Shown here one piece after another: positions 40,039-48,825 of a stretch of 64,000 bases of DNA. Source of the DNA: Actinomadura formosensis NBRC 14204 (GTDB lineage: Bacteria > Actinomycetota > Actinomycetes > Streptosporangiales > Streptosporangiaceae); the NCBI RefSeq assembly GCF_001552155.1, contig NZ_BCQQ01000006.1, positions 28,357 to 92,356 of the forward strand, written 5' to 3'. The notes below the pieces were generated by a model. That model was not told where the DNA came from. It did no database searches and was given only the letters and a program-made list of their open reading frames with translations. Within the stretch, counting starts at the first letter, position 1. Every line of letters begins with the position of its first letter. The position numbers and the translations under genes were made by a program.

Positions 40039-40167
40039 GGCCCTCCTCCTGGGACATTCCGCATGATGCCAACAGCCGGCGGCCACCGCGAACCATCAAG
40101 GTCGCGACAAGCCGGGCACACACCTCGGTACGCTGCAACCCGGCGTACCTGATCAAGGAGAGGCGGA

Positions 40168-41664
40168 GTGTTCCGATCCCGGCGGCACCGACCGCCCTTC
40201 CCCCTTCTCTTCGTCGTCCTCACCGGACTGCTGCTCGGCGCCTGCTCCGGCGGCATCGGACAGGACCGGAAAGACAGGACGCTCGTGAAGAGGCCGAACA
40301 TCGTGTTCGTGCTCACCGACGACCTGTCGTGGGACCTGCTCCCCTACATGCCGCAGGTGCAGCGCATGCAACGCGAGGGGCTCACCTTCCAGAACTTCCT
40401 CATGGCGGACTCCCTCTGCTGCACGTCCCGGGCCACGATCTTCACGGGAATGTATCCGCACAACACCGGGGTGCGGACGAACTTCCCGCCGGACGGCGGC
40501 TACCACGTCTTCCAGCGCAAAGGCGGCGAGCAGGCGTCGTTCGCGCCCGCGCTCCAGAAGGCCGGCTACCGCACCGCCATGCTGGGCAAGTACATGAACG
40601 GGTACGAGCCCCGGGACCGAAGCGGCCTGCCGCGGAAGGTCCCGCCGGGCTGGAGCGAGTGGTACGTCGGGGGCAACGGCTATCCCGAGTTCGGCTACGA
40701 ACTGAACGAGAACGGCCGCCCCGTCCACTACGGGCACCGGCCGAAGGACTACCTGACCGATGTGCTCGCCGACAAGAGCACCGACTTCGTCCAGCGCGCC
40801 GGCGGCTCCGGGCAGCCGTTCTTCCTGGAGATCGCGACGTTCGCACCGCACGGGCCGTTCATCCCCGCGCCCCGGCACGCCACGGCGTTCCCCCGTCTCA
40901 GGGCACCCCGGCCGCCGTCGTTCAACGAGCCCGACATCAGCGACAAGCCGTCCTGGCTGCGGAAGCATCGCAAGCTGGGGCCACGCCGGCTCACCCACAT
41001 CGACGACTCCTTCCGCAACCGGGCCCGGATGGTGCAGTCGGTGGACGAGATGGTCGGCCGGATCCGTTCGACGCTGAAGACACTCGGCCGGGACAAGGAC
41101 ACCTACGTCATCTTCGGCTCCGACAACGGATTCCACCTCGGCGAGCACCGGCTCGCCGGCGGCAAGATGACCCCGTACACAAGCGACATCCGCGTCCCGT
41201 TCGTCTTCACCGGGCCCGGTATCCCCGCGGGCGGCCGGGCGGACGCCATCACGCAGAACACCGACCTCGCCCCCACCTTCCTCGACATGGCGGGCCTCCG
41301 GGCTCCCGGCTCCGCCGACGGCCGGTCACTCGTCCCGTTCCTGCGCGGCGACACCCCGGACGATTGGCGGCAGACGGCACTGATCGAGCACGTCAAGCCG
41401 CCGTTCTCCGCCGCGGACCCGGACCGCCAGGACTCCCTGCCCGGCTCGCCGGCAACGTACAACGCACTGCGCACCACCGACATGCTGTACGTCGAGTACG
41501 CCGACGGTGAGCGGGAGTACTACGACCTCACCCGCGACCCGCACAATCTCGACAACCTCGCCGGGACGCTGCCGGAGGAGCGACGGCGGCGGCTCTCCGC
41601 GCTGCTGTACGCGTTGACCCACTGCTCGGGCGCGAGCTGCGCATCCGCGGGCCGGAGCCGATAG
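40168..41664 (+). CDS. Lipoprotein sulfatase (alkaline-phosphatase superfamily)
   Basis: A 498-aa protein with a lipoprotein signal (FPLLFVVLTGLLLGACSGG, lipobox Cys26). Metal-binding RPNIVFVLTDDLSWDLL (Asp51, Asp52) begins the sulfatase fold. The formylglycine site is DSLCCTSRATIFTGMYPHNT: Cys84 with Arg at +4, but Thr at +2 where sulfatases normally have Pro. YVIFGSDNGFHLGEHRL is the second metal site. GTG 40168 follows AAGGAG. It would hydrolyse sulfate or possibly phospho-esters at the cell surface. Next to sulfotransferase-like genes it may edit the same polymer. Confidence 0.87.
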   Translation: MFRSRRHRPPFPLLFVVLTGLLLGACSGGIGQDRKDRTLVKRPNIVFVLTDDLSWDLLPYMPQVQRMQREGLTFQNFLMADSLCCTSRATIFTGMYPHNTGVRTNFPPDGGYHVFQRKGGEQASFAPALQKAGYRTAMLGKYMNGYEPRDRSGLPRKVPPGWSEWYVGGNGYPEFGYELNENGRPVHYGHRPKDYLTDVLADKSTDFVQRAGGSGQPFFLEIATFAPHGPFIPAPRHATAFPRLRAPRPPSFNEPDISDKPSWLRKHRKLGPRRLTHIDDSFRNRARMVQSVDEMVGRIRSTLKTLGRDKDTYVIFGSDNGFHLGEHRLAGGKMTPYTSDIRVPFVFTGPGIPAGGRADAITQNTDLAPTFLDMAGLRAPGSADGRSLVPFLRGDTPDDWRQTALIEHVKPPFSAADPDRQDSLPGSPATYNALRTTDMLYVEYADGEREYYDLTRDPHNLDNLAGTLPEERRRRLSALLYALTHCSGASCASAGRSR

Positions 41665-41678
41665 CGGGAAGGCGGGAC

Positions 41679-41756
41679 ATGCAGCTCACCAATCTGAGCA
41701 AGGACGCCGGGGCGAAGATGATGACCTGGATGGACGAGCAGCTCAGCGGACATTAG
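41679..41756 (+). CDS. Possible small protein (25 aa) after the sulfatase
   Basis: ATG 41679 is preceded by GGGAAGGCGGG and encodes MQLTNLSKDAGAKMMTWMDE plus QLSGH before TAG. It starts 15 bp after the sulfatase stop. It has no signal or membrane segment and I know no relative. It could be a real small gene or the last piece of a lost one. Confidence 0.3.
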   Translation: MQLTNLSKDAGAKMMTWMDEQLSGH

Positions 41757-41859
41757 AAAATTCCGTCCCGTTTGCGCCGCTATCATCGCTGGCGTCGTGC
41801 GGGCCGCGCGGGCGACAGGATAGCGACGTGACATCGACCCTGATGCTGGGAGAGCGGGT

Positions 41860-44800
41860 GTGACTCCAACCGGAAAACCGGATGACGACCACGAGGGTGA
41901 GCGTCCCGAACCCGGGCGGCCGGACCAGGGCCCGCCTCCCCCGCAGTGGCTGAACGACGGGCAGGCGCCCGGTCCGGTCGCGCTCCTGCCCGAGGACGCC
42001 CCTGAGCCGGGAGGGTCCGGCGGCGACCGTCCCGAGGACGAGTCCGAGGACGACGCGGAGGCCGAGATGGCCGACCGCACCCGGATGGAGCGCACCGTCG
42101 TCGTCCCGCAGCCCGAGGGGTCGCCTCGGACCGTCGTGATCGCGCGCGAACCCTCCGCGGAGGAGGAGACCGATTCCCCGGCGGCGACCGGGCCGGCGGC
42201 CCCGGCCGCGCAGCCCGCTCCCCCGGCCACGTCCACCGACATCCCAGCGCCCCCGCCGTTCCCCTACGCGCAGCAGATCCCCGACACGCCCCTCCCCCGG
42301 ACACCCGAGCCGTTCCCTTACGCACAGCAGATCCCGGACGCCGCGCGGGCGGAGCGTCCGCCCGCCGCGCAGCACCCGTCCGCGCCGAACCCGCCGGCTC
42401 CCCGTCCGCCCGGTCAGAACCCGCCCGCGGCGAGTTCCCTCGCGCAGAGCCCGCCGGCCCCCGAGCCGTTCCCCTACGCGCAGGAGATCCCCGGCACCCC
42501 CGCCCCACGGGCGCCCGAGCCGTTCCCCTACGCGCAGCAGATCCCGGGCACGCCCGCGGCTCCACCCGCTTCTCCACCGGCCGGAGAGTCGTTCCCCTAC
42601 GCGCAGCAGATTCCGAGCGGGCCGCCGCAGGAGGCCGCCCACCCGGCGGCGCCGCCACCGGTCATCGAGGAACCCTGGCGGACGACGCCGCAGGGCAAGG
42701 CCAAGGAGCGGCGGAAGAACATCAAGAAGCCGCTGCTCATCGGCGTCGCCGGGTTGGCGGCGGCCGCCCTTGTGGCGGCCGGCGGGTTCTTCTTCCTGGC
42801 GGGCGGTGACGACAGCACGACCGGCGCCGCCGGTGGCGACGTCACGCTGGCGGGTTCGATGTTCGGTGCGAACTCCGCGGGCACCACCGACGGACGCGAC
42901 CAGCGCCTCACGGACGTGGCGGCGGCGGGCTCCACCGTCGTCGCCATCGGCGGCGAATCCGACACCTCGGGTTCGCGTGGCCAGTTCCTCGTCTCCACTG
43001 ACGGCGGACGCACCTTCTCCTCCGGCAAGGTGACCGGGCCCGGCGGCGGGGAGCCGCCGCCGAACGAGGTCCCCCGGACGGTGACCGGATCCGCCAAGGG
43101 CTGGGTCGCGCTCGGCGGCCGCGACGGCGGCGCCGTGGTGTGGGCGAGCCGCGACGGCCGGACCTGGCAGCGGCTGCCCGACAAGGCCGCGCAGTCCTTC
43201 GGCAAGGGCACCCGCGTGAAGGACGTCTACGCCGCCCCGGACGGTTTCGTCGCCATCGGCGCCACCTCCCGGAAGGGCGACTTCAGCGATGCCGAACCCG
43301 CGGTGTGGACGTCCGCGGACGGCCGGAGCTGGCAGGTCCGGTCGGGTGACCGGCTGGACCTTCCGGTCAAGAAGGGCGAGGTCACGCTGGTGACCGTCGC
43401 CTCGTCCGGGAACGTTCTGCTGCTGGAGGGCGTGCACCGCCCGGATCCGAAGAAGCCCGCGAGGGCCCGGAAGGTGTGGCGGTCCGAGGACGGTGGCGGC
43501 ACGTGGACCGAGTCCATCATCCCGGTGCCGAAGGGCAGCCGGGGCCTGATGATCGGCGGCGGCGCGGACGGCTTCCTCGCGGTCCGCGAGATCAAGGGCG
43601 GCGGCCAGTTCTTCTCCTCCACCGACGGCGAGAAGTGGACGAAGGTCGGCAAGCTGGCAGTCTCCGGCTACCAGCAGGTCGAGGCCGTGCTCAGCGACGA
43701 CCAGGGCTTCGCGGCCATCGTCGGCCGCGGGCGGGACAGGCTGATCTCGCGGAGCACCGACGGCCGCACCTGGAAGGACGCCGGGACCGTCCCGGCACCG
43801 CGCGGCCTGATCGTCCGGGGCGCGGCCCTCGCTGGTGGGCAGAGCATCCTGGTCGGCGCGCAGGACGGCGGCGGCGACACGGACGCCCTGCTGAGCGTGC
43901 ACGACGGGAACGGCGGAGACGTCCCCATCGACCTGTCCAAGGTGCCCGGCGCGGTGCGGCCCGACCTGGCGGTCACCGCGCTGGCGGCGGACGGCGGCAA
44001 GGCGGTGGCGGTCGGCAGCGCGGCCGGCGAGGCGGCCACCTGGGTCTCCGCGGACGGCAAGACCTGGAACCGTGCCCGCGGTGTCGGCGCGGCCCTGTCC
44101 CGGCCCGGCCCGCAGCGGCTGCTCGGCGTCACCGCCGGCGCCAAGGGCTGGCTCGCCGTCGGGTTCGACCAGGCCAGACCGCGGCGGCCGCTCGTGGTGA
44201 CGTCCGCCGACGGGTCGAGCTGGCAGGCGGCCGACCAGTCGGAGGTGTTCAAGGCCGGCCGGCACGAACTCGTCACCTACGGTGCCGCATCGGCCCCCGC
44301 CGGGTACGTGGTCGTGGGTGAGGACGGGCTGTCCGCGGCCACCTGGTTCTCCCCGGACCTGAAAACCTGGATGCGCGGAACGGGCGTCGGGAACAGCGGG
44401 CTCAAGGCGCTCCCCAACTCCAACCGGTGGCTGCGGTCGGTGGCGGGCGGGCCGTTCGGCTTCGCTGCGGCCGGGGGCCTGCGCGACCCCGCCGCGCCCC
44501 AGCAGTCCGGCTACCGCCCCGCCGTGTGGACGTCGTCCGACGGCAAGCAGTGGACGCTCAAGCAGCTTCCCCTTCCCTCGGGCGTGCAGGAGGGCGTGCT
44601 GACGCAGATCAGCGCGAAGGACAACACGCTCGTGGCGACCGGCAACGGCCGTAAGGCGTCGGGCCGGATCGCGATCGGATATCTGTCGGGCGACGGCGGC
44701 CGCACCTGGAAGCCGGTCGACCTTCCGTCGCCGGACGGCACGAAGAACCTTGAGGTGCTGAGCCTGACCGCGACCCCTGACGGGTTCGCCGCGGCCGGCA

Positions 44801-45012
44801 CGAGCGGGCCCGTCGGGGCCACCGACGTGGTGTCGTGGACGTCCTCGGACGGGGCGACGTGGAAGGGCGCGCTCCTCGACGCCAAGGGCCTGTCCGGCGC
44901 GGGCGACCAGCAGATCACCGGCTTGGCCGTCTTCAAGAACGCGCTGCTCGGCGTCGGCGGAACCTCCCGTCAATCCGAGGCGCAGCCCGTCCTGTGGAGC
45001 AGGAAGAGCTGA
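41860..45012 (+). CDS. Membrane-anchored BNR-repeat beta-propeller protein
   Basis: A 1050-aa protein from GTG 41860. The cytoplasmic ~290 residues are Pro/Ala-rich with five or six copies of a PFPYAQQIP repeat. One membrane helix lies at about 291-317 (PLLIGVAGLAAAALVAAGGFF). The outer ~730 residues contain many BNR/Asp-box units (WASRDGRTWQRLP, WTSADGRSWQVRS, RSTDGRTWKDAG, WVSADGKTWNRAR, WTSSDGATWKGAL), implying one or two beta-propellers. Sialidase catalytic residues were not identified, so binding is more likely than hydrolysis. It ends at a bidirectional hairpin. Confidence 0.82.
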   Translation: MTPTGKPDDDHEGERPEPGRPDQGPPPPQWLNDGQAPGPVALLPEDAPEPGGSGGDRPEDESEDDAEAEMADRTRMERTVVVPQPEGSPRTVVIAREPSAEEETDSPAATGPAAPAAQPAPPATSTDIPAPPPFPYAQQIPDTPLPRTPEPFPYAQQIPDAARAERPPAAQHPSAPNPPAPRPPGQNPPAASSLAQSPPAPEPFPYAQEIPGTPAPRAPEPFPYAQQIPGTPAAPPASPPAGESFPYAQQIPSGPPQEAAHPAAPPPVIEEPWRTTPQGKAKERRKNIKKPLLIGVAGLAAAALVAAGGFFFLAGGDDSTTGAAGGDVTLAGSMFGANSAGTTDGRDQRLTDVAAAGSTVVAIGGESDTSGSRGQFLVSTDGGRTFSSGKVTGPGGGEPPPNEVPRTVTGSAKGWVALGGRDGGAVVWASRDGRTWQRLPDKAAQSFGKGTRVKDVYAAPDGFVAIGATSRKGDFSDAEPAVWTSADGRSWQVRSGDRLDLPVKKGEVTLVTVASSGNVLLLEGVHRPDPKKPARARKVWRSEDGGGTWTESIIPVPKGSRGLMIGGGADGFLAVREIKGGGQFFSSTDGEKWTKVGKLAVSGYQQVEAVLSDDQGFAAIVGRGRDRLISRSTDGRTWKDAGTVPAPRGLIVRGAALAGGQSILVGAQDGGGDTDALLSVHDGNGGDVPIDLSKVPGAVRPDLAVTALAADGGKAVAVGSAAGEAATWVSADGKTWNRARGVGAALSRPGPQRLLGVTAGAKGWLAVGFDQARPRRPLVVTSADGSSWQAADQSEVFKAGRHELVTYGAASAPAGYVVVGEDGLSAATWFSPDLKTWMRGTGVGNSGLKALPNSNRWLRSVAGGPFGFAAAGGLRDPAAPQQSGYRPAVWTSSDGKQWTLKQLPLPSGVQEGVLTQISAKDNTLVATGNGRKASGRIAIGYLSGDGGRTWKPVDLPSPDGTKNLEVLSLTATPDGFAAAGTSGPVGATDVVSWTSSDGATWKGALLDAKGLSGAGDQQITGLAVFKNALLGVGGTSRQSEAQPVLWSRKS
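42240..42620 (+). repeat. Repeats encoding PFPYAQQIP
   Basis: The nonamer PFPYAQQIP (with small variants such as PFPYAQEIP and SFPYAQQIP) is encoded at about 42256, 42309, 42468, 42522 and 42591. The spacer lengths differ, so this is a dispersed peptide repeat, not an exact tandem array. Tyr in a Pro-rich cytoplasmic tail suggests a protein-binding motif. Confidence 0.7.
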
Positions 45013-45071
45013 GCACGCCACCCTCGGTGCCGGGCACTCCGGCGCCGAGGGCATCGCCGCCGGTGCTCAGC
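45008..45071. terminator. Bidirectional terminator hairpin between convergent genes
   Basis: Outer arms GCTGAGCAC (45008-45016) and GTGCTCAGC (45063-45071) match exactly. Inside, CCCTCGGTGCCGG (45021-45033) pairs with CCGGCGCCGAGGG (45039-45051) with one G-U-type mismatch. The structure includes the stop codons of both flanking genes. No U-tract, as usual for high-GC actinobacteria. Confidence 0.65.
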
Positions 45072-46065
45072 GGGCGGGCGGCGCCGGGGGCTCCGGTTGC
45101 GGGGTGAGAGGCCCCGGCTGCGGGGGCGGCTGCGGGGGCGGCTGCGGGGGCGGCTGCTCTCGGCGGCGGACGTGGCGGGGGATGTAGGTGAGGGCGCCGG
45201 GCGGGGTGCCGGCGCGGTCGCGGGAGCGGTTGCGGCGGGAGCCGTAGGGGGCGACGACGGCGCGGTAGAACGGTTTGCGGATCATGGTGGGGACGAGGCG
45301 GTAGCCGCCGCGGACCACGACGTTGCGCCAGTACTGCGGCTGGGAGATGAAGCCCTCGCGGAGCATCTCGCGCTGCAGCCGCAGTTCGGAGCGGAGCAGT
45401 TCACGGCCGCCGCGGCGTTCGTAGGCGCCCTCGCCGACGCGGTAGTAGACGAGGGGTTCGGCGATGTTCACCATCCGCGCACCGTTGGCGATCATGCGGA
45501 CGAACAGCCAGTAGTCCTCCATGAGGGGGAGGTCGCCATAGCCGCCGGCGGCGACGACGGCGCTGCGCCGGTAGACGACCGTGGGGTGGTTGAACGGGTC
45601 GTGGAGACGCGAGTAGCGGGCGATGTCGGCGGGGTCGCTCGGCGGGATGCGGCGGCCGACGACGTCGGTGATGTCGGTGCCGAACTCCAGGAGCCCGGCG
45701 CCCACGAGGTCGGCTCCGGCGCGCACGAGCGGAACCTGGGTCTGGAAGCGGTGCGGCATGGCGACGTCGTCGGCGTCCATGCGGGCGACGATGTCGTACC
45801 AGGCGGCGTGCAGGCCCGCGTCGAGGGCGGGGCCGAGGCCGCGGTTGTGCTCCAGGTGGACGAACGCCACCCGCACCGGGCTGCCCTCGACGAGTTCGCG
45901 CAGGCAGGCGGACAGTTCGGGCGGGACGGGGCCGTCCTGGACGAGGACCACCTGGTCGGGACGGAGGGTCTGCAGGTGCACGGCGCTCCGGAACGCGTCT
46001 CGTACATGCTCCGCCTGATCGCCGCCGTAGACGGTCATTAACAGGGTGAAGGGTTCGGGCTGCAT
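45067..46065 (-). CDS. GT2-family glycosyltransferase
   Basis: A 332-aa enzyme from ATG 46065 (MQPEPFTLLMTVYGGD). The GT-A core has LRPDQVVLVQDGPVPPEL, NRGLGPALDAGL and the metal motif ARMDADDVAMPHRFQ. LMEDYWLFVRMIANGARMV is the acceptor-side ED motif. It resembles amylovoran/teichoic-type GT2 transferases. The C-terminus is a Pro-Gln repeat (PPPQPPPQPPPQPGP) encoded by a 12-bp tandem repeat at 45116-45160. Acceptor and linkage cannot be told. An AAGATACCGG site lies about 130 bp upstream. Confidence 0.82.
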   Translation of the reverse strand: MQPEPFTLLMTVYGGDQAEHVRDAFRSAVHLQTLRPDQVVLVQDGPVPPELSACLRELVEGSPVRVAFVHLEHNRGLGPALDAGLHAAWYDIVARMDADDVAMPHRFQTQVPLVRAGADLVGAGLLEFGTDITDVVGRRIPPSDPADIARYSRLHDPFNHPTVVYRRSAVVAAGGYGDLPLMEDYWLFVRMIANGARMVNIAEPLVYYRVGEGAYERRGGRELLRSELRLQREMLREGFISQPQYWRNVVVRGGYRLVPTMIRKPFYRAVVAPYGSRRNRSRDRAGTPPGALTYIPRHVRRREQPPPQPPPQPPPQPGPLTPQPEPPAPPAR

Positions 46066-46220
46066 GCGTCCGTTCCGGGGGGAGCGTTGCCCGGTAAAGC
46101 CCTGTGCGGGGGCGGCTTCGCGGGCCAGGGTCGGGATTCGAGTCGGCCGTCCTACAGAGGACGCTTTAGTGCGGTTAATGGTTTGCGCGGGCCAAGATAC
46201 CGGTGCGGCGCATGGCCAGA

Positions 46221-47669
46221 TCAGGTCGGAGCGCAAATGTTACGGTCGCCGCGGATCTCGCCCGCCATTTTCGGAACCGTCGGTGTCAGCGCGCGCAGTT
46301 CGGCGCCGTCCTTGCCGATGACGAGGTAGACGTAGCCGGGCCTGGCGGACGCCCAGGGGCGCGGCTGGGGGCCGGGGACGGCGATCGCGAGGCGCGCGGC
46401 CTGCCGTTCGGCGCCCACACCGTAGAGGATCATCGTGCGGGGGTACCGCTTCTTGCTGGTGCCGACCTTGACGATCTGGAAGCCGCGCTCGCCGAGCTGG
46501 TCGGCGGTCCGCCGGGCGAGGCCCTGGGCACTGGAGGCGTTGTAGACGCCGACCTTCACCTGCGCCGGCGGGACGGGCGGCACCCTGTTCTGCGCGGGCA
46601 CCGGCGCGGGGGCGGGCTCGGGGAGCTTGTTGTCCTCGCGGACGGCCTTGAACAGCGGCTCGGCGAGCGCCTGGTTGAACTGGACGCGGTTCTTGTCCTG
46701 CGGATACGGCTGCACCGGCACGGTGACGAACCGGACCTTCCCCGCGCTCATCCCGCTCAGGCCGGAAGCGAGTTTCTGCATCACCGACAGCGTGAGCCGG
46801 TCGTCCGCCTTGATGGACTTGGTCGCGGCGGAGAGGAAGTCGTAGGTCCGTCCCGGGTCGGTGAGCATGCCCTTGTCGGTGGCCTTCTTGACGACCGACG
46901 CCATGAACGCCTGCTGCCGCCTGATCCGGTCGAGGTCGGAGCCGTCGCCGAGCACGTACCGGGTGCGGACGTAGCCGAGCGCCTGGTCGCCGCGGACGGT
47001 CTGCCGGCCGGCCCTGAGGTGCAGTTCGGCCTTGGGGTCGTCGACGCGCTTCGGGACGCAGATCTCGACGCCGCCGAGCGCGTCCACGACCCGTTTGAAG
47101 CCGGCGAAGTCGACCTCGACGTAGTGGTCGATGTGAATCCTGGTGAGCGACTCGATCGTGCGCCAGGTGCAGGCCGGGCCGCCGTTGGAGAAGGCCGCGT
47201 TGATCATCCCGAACTGGGCGGGGACGGTCGTGCCGTTCTTCTTCTTGCACGGCGGCATCTGCACCATCGAGTCGCGCGGGAAGCTGATGCCGATGGCGCT
47301 CTCGCCGCCGGGCGAGATGTGCAGCAGGATCGTGGTGTCGGAGCGCTGCCCGGCCTCGACGCCGTACCGGGCGTTCTCCCCGGCGCGGCTGTCGGACCCC
47401 ATCACCAGGATGTTCAGCGAACTGTTGAGCTTGGGCGGGCGGTGCTCGCCCAGCCGGTCGTCGACGTGCTCGCGGTCGATCTGGCCGTCCAGCCGCCGCC
47501 AGAACCCGTAGGCGGTGAGGCTGCCGGCGACGAGCCCGACCGACAGCACGACCGACACCCAGCCGAGCACGCGCCACAGACGCCCCCGCACCGGCGGTTC
47601 CGGTGGCGGTGGGGCGTTGCCCGCGTAGTACACGGGAGAGGGCGCGGCGGCTCGCTGCATCCGTAACAT
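46221..47669 (-). CDS. LytR-CpsA-Psr (LCP) glycopolymer ligase with LytR_C domain
   Basis: A 482-aa membrane protein. The cytoplasmic tail is Pro-rich; a membrane helix follows (VLGWVSVVLSVGLVAGSLTA). The LCP core contains NILVMGSDSRAG, RSDTTILLHISP, ISFPRDSMVQMP and the Arg-rich LDRIRRQQAFM. The C-terminal LytR_C domain begins VKVGVYNASSAQGLA. LCP enzymes transfer undecaprenyl-linked polymers to peptidoglycan, so it is the likely attachment enzyme for the glycan made by the 30-46 kb cluster. ATG 47669 is used (47660 possible). Confidence 0.9.
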   Translation of the reverse strand: MLRMQRAAAPSPVYYAGNAPPPPEPPVRGRLWRVLGWVSVVLSVGLVAGSLTAYGFWRRLDGQIDREHVDDRLGEHRPPKLNSSLNILVMGSDSRAGENARYGVEAGQRSDTTILLHISPGGESAIGISFPRDSMVQMPPCKKKNGTTVPAQFGMINAAFSNGGPACTWRTIESLTRIHIDHYVEVDFAGFKRVVDALGGVEICVPKRVDDPKAELHLRAGRQTVRGDQALGYVRTRYVLGDGSDLDRIRRQQAFMASVVKKATDKGMLTDPGRTYDFLSAATKSIKADDRLTLSVMQKLASGLSGMSAGKVRFVTVPVQPYPQDKNRVQFNQALAEPLFKAVREDNKLPEPAPAPVPAQNRVPPVPPAQVKVGVYNASSAQGLARRTADQLGERGFQIVKVGTSKKRYPRTMILYGVGAERQAARLAIAVPGPQPRPWASARPGYVYLVIGKDGAELRALTPTVPKMAGEIRGDRNICAPT

Positions 47670-47771
47670 TTCAGCACAGATTAGAAAAGGGGCACGCGTG
47701 TCACTGGAAAGTATCCGGTGATCAGGTCGCCCGGCCATCGAGGGTCCCCGGTGACTAGACTCCCGGACGAG

Positions 47772-48713
47772 ATGAGCACCGTAGACGCGCTGACCGACCA
47801 AGCAATGGTCGTCCTCCAGGACCGGCCGGTCGTGCCGCTGAGCGCCTGGCTGGACCGGGCCCTCGCCGACTGCGCCGAGACCGGCCGCACCCTGCAGCTC
47901 GTCACGCCGCTGGACTCCCGGCTGACGCTTCCGCTGCGCACCGCCGCGTCCGGCACCGGCGTGCAGTGGATCGTACGCAACGGCGACGGCTACTACGAGG
48001 GCCTGACCGGACGGCCGATGAAGTGGGGCGGCGCGACGTTCGTCCCCGTGCCCGAGGCCCGCGACTACGCACCCGGATACACCACCCGCCCGACCGCGCC
48101 GATCGGTTCGCAGCTCACCCTCGTCTACCGGATCCGGCACGGCACCGAGGGCGACCTCGCCGGGACGGTCGAGCGGCTCCTGCAACTGCTCACCGGCAAG
48201 TACCCGTCCGGGCTCGGCCCCGCCGAACCGCTGGAGCACCCGTGGCGCCGCGACCGGCTCACCGAGTACGTGCGCGGACGTTCCACCGTGCGGCTCGTCG
48301 TCGGCGGCGACGGGCCCCGTCCGGCGCAGGCGATCTGCGACTACACGGCCGCCGAGGGCGGCGCCGTCGCCGAGGTCAGCACCGTCACCGTCGGCTACGC
48401 GCCCGAGGACCCGCCGCCCCTGCGGCACCTTCCCTCGCTCGTCGGCGCGCTGGCCGCCGACCAGCCGATCGCGTCGCTGTTCGTCCAGCTCACCCCGGGC
48501 CGCGCCGACCTCACCACCGAGCCGCGCTGGACGGGCGCGGCCGCGCCGGTCGCGCTCGCGGTCGCGGGCACCGTCACCGGCCCCCACGCCATCCCCGGGC
48601 AGCCGGTCGGGCCGGCGCGCGCACCGCTGACGTTCTTCCCACTGGGGGACGGCCGCTCGCCGGACGGCTGGCAGCGGCACAGCCTGCTCATGCAGCACCT
48701 CCAATCGGCCTGA
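47772..48713 (+). CDS. DUF6177-like protein, C-terminal half only (T7SS-associated)
   Basis: A 313-aa soluble protein from ATG 47772 (MSTVDALTDQAMVVLQDRPV). Recognisable segments are GRTLQLVTPLDSRLTLPLRT, GDGYYEGLTGRPMKW and the C-terminal FFPLGDGRSPDGWQRHSLLM. From memory of the streptomycete family, DUF6177 proteins begin with an additional ~130-aa domain, which is missing here but resembles the separate protein at 50261-50737. The family is often found beside T7SS genes; its role is unknown. Confidence 0.65.
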   Translation: MSTVDALTDQAMVVLQDRPVVPLSAWLDRALADCAETGRTLQLVTPLDSRLTLPLRTAASGTGVQWIVRNGDGYYEGLTGRPMKWGGATFVPVPEARDYAPGYTTRPTAPIGSQLTLVYRIRHGTEGDLAGTVERLLQLLTGKYPSGLGPAEPLEHPWRRDRLTEYVRGRSTVRLVVGGDGPRPAQAICDYTAAEGGAVAEVSTVTVGYAPEDPPPLRHLPSLVGALAADQPIASLFVQLTPGRADLTTEPRWTGAAAPVALAVAGTVTGPHAIPGQPVGPARAPLTFFPLGDGRSPDGWQRHSLLMQHLQSA

Positions 48714-48825
48714 TCCGGCCGCCGGGGGTACGCGGCGCCCAAAGCGGGCCTTCCACCCCATGGACGCCGCATACGCCGCACAGGGCTGATGATCTACCCG
48801 TAAGGGATGCTGTACGGTCCTGCCC

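Noticed and set aside
41860..45012. Calling the BNR protein a sialidase
   Set aside because: Asp-box units are present, but the Arg triad and catalytic Tyr/Glu of sialidases were not identified.
45116..45160. 12-bp tandem repeats as a possible replication iteron
   Set aside because: They encode the Pro-Gln tail of the GT2 enzyme in frame.
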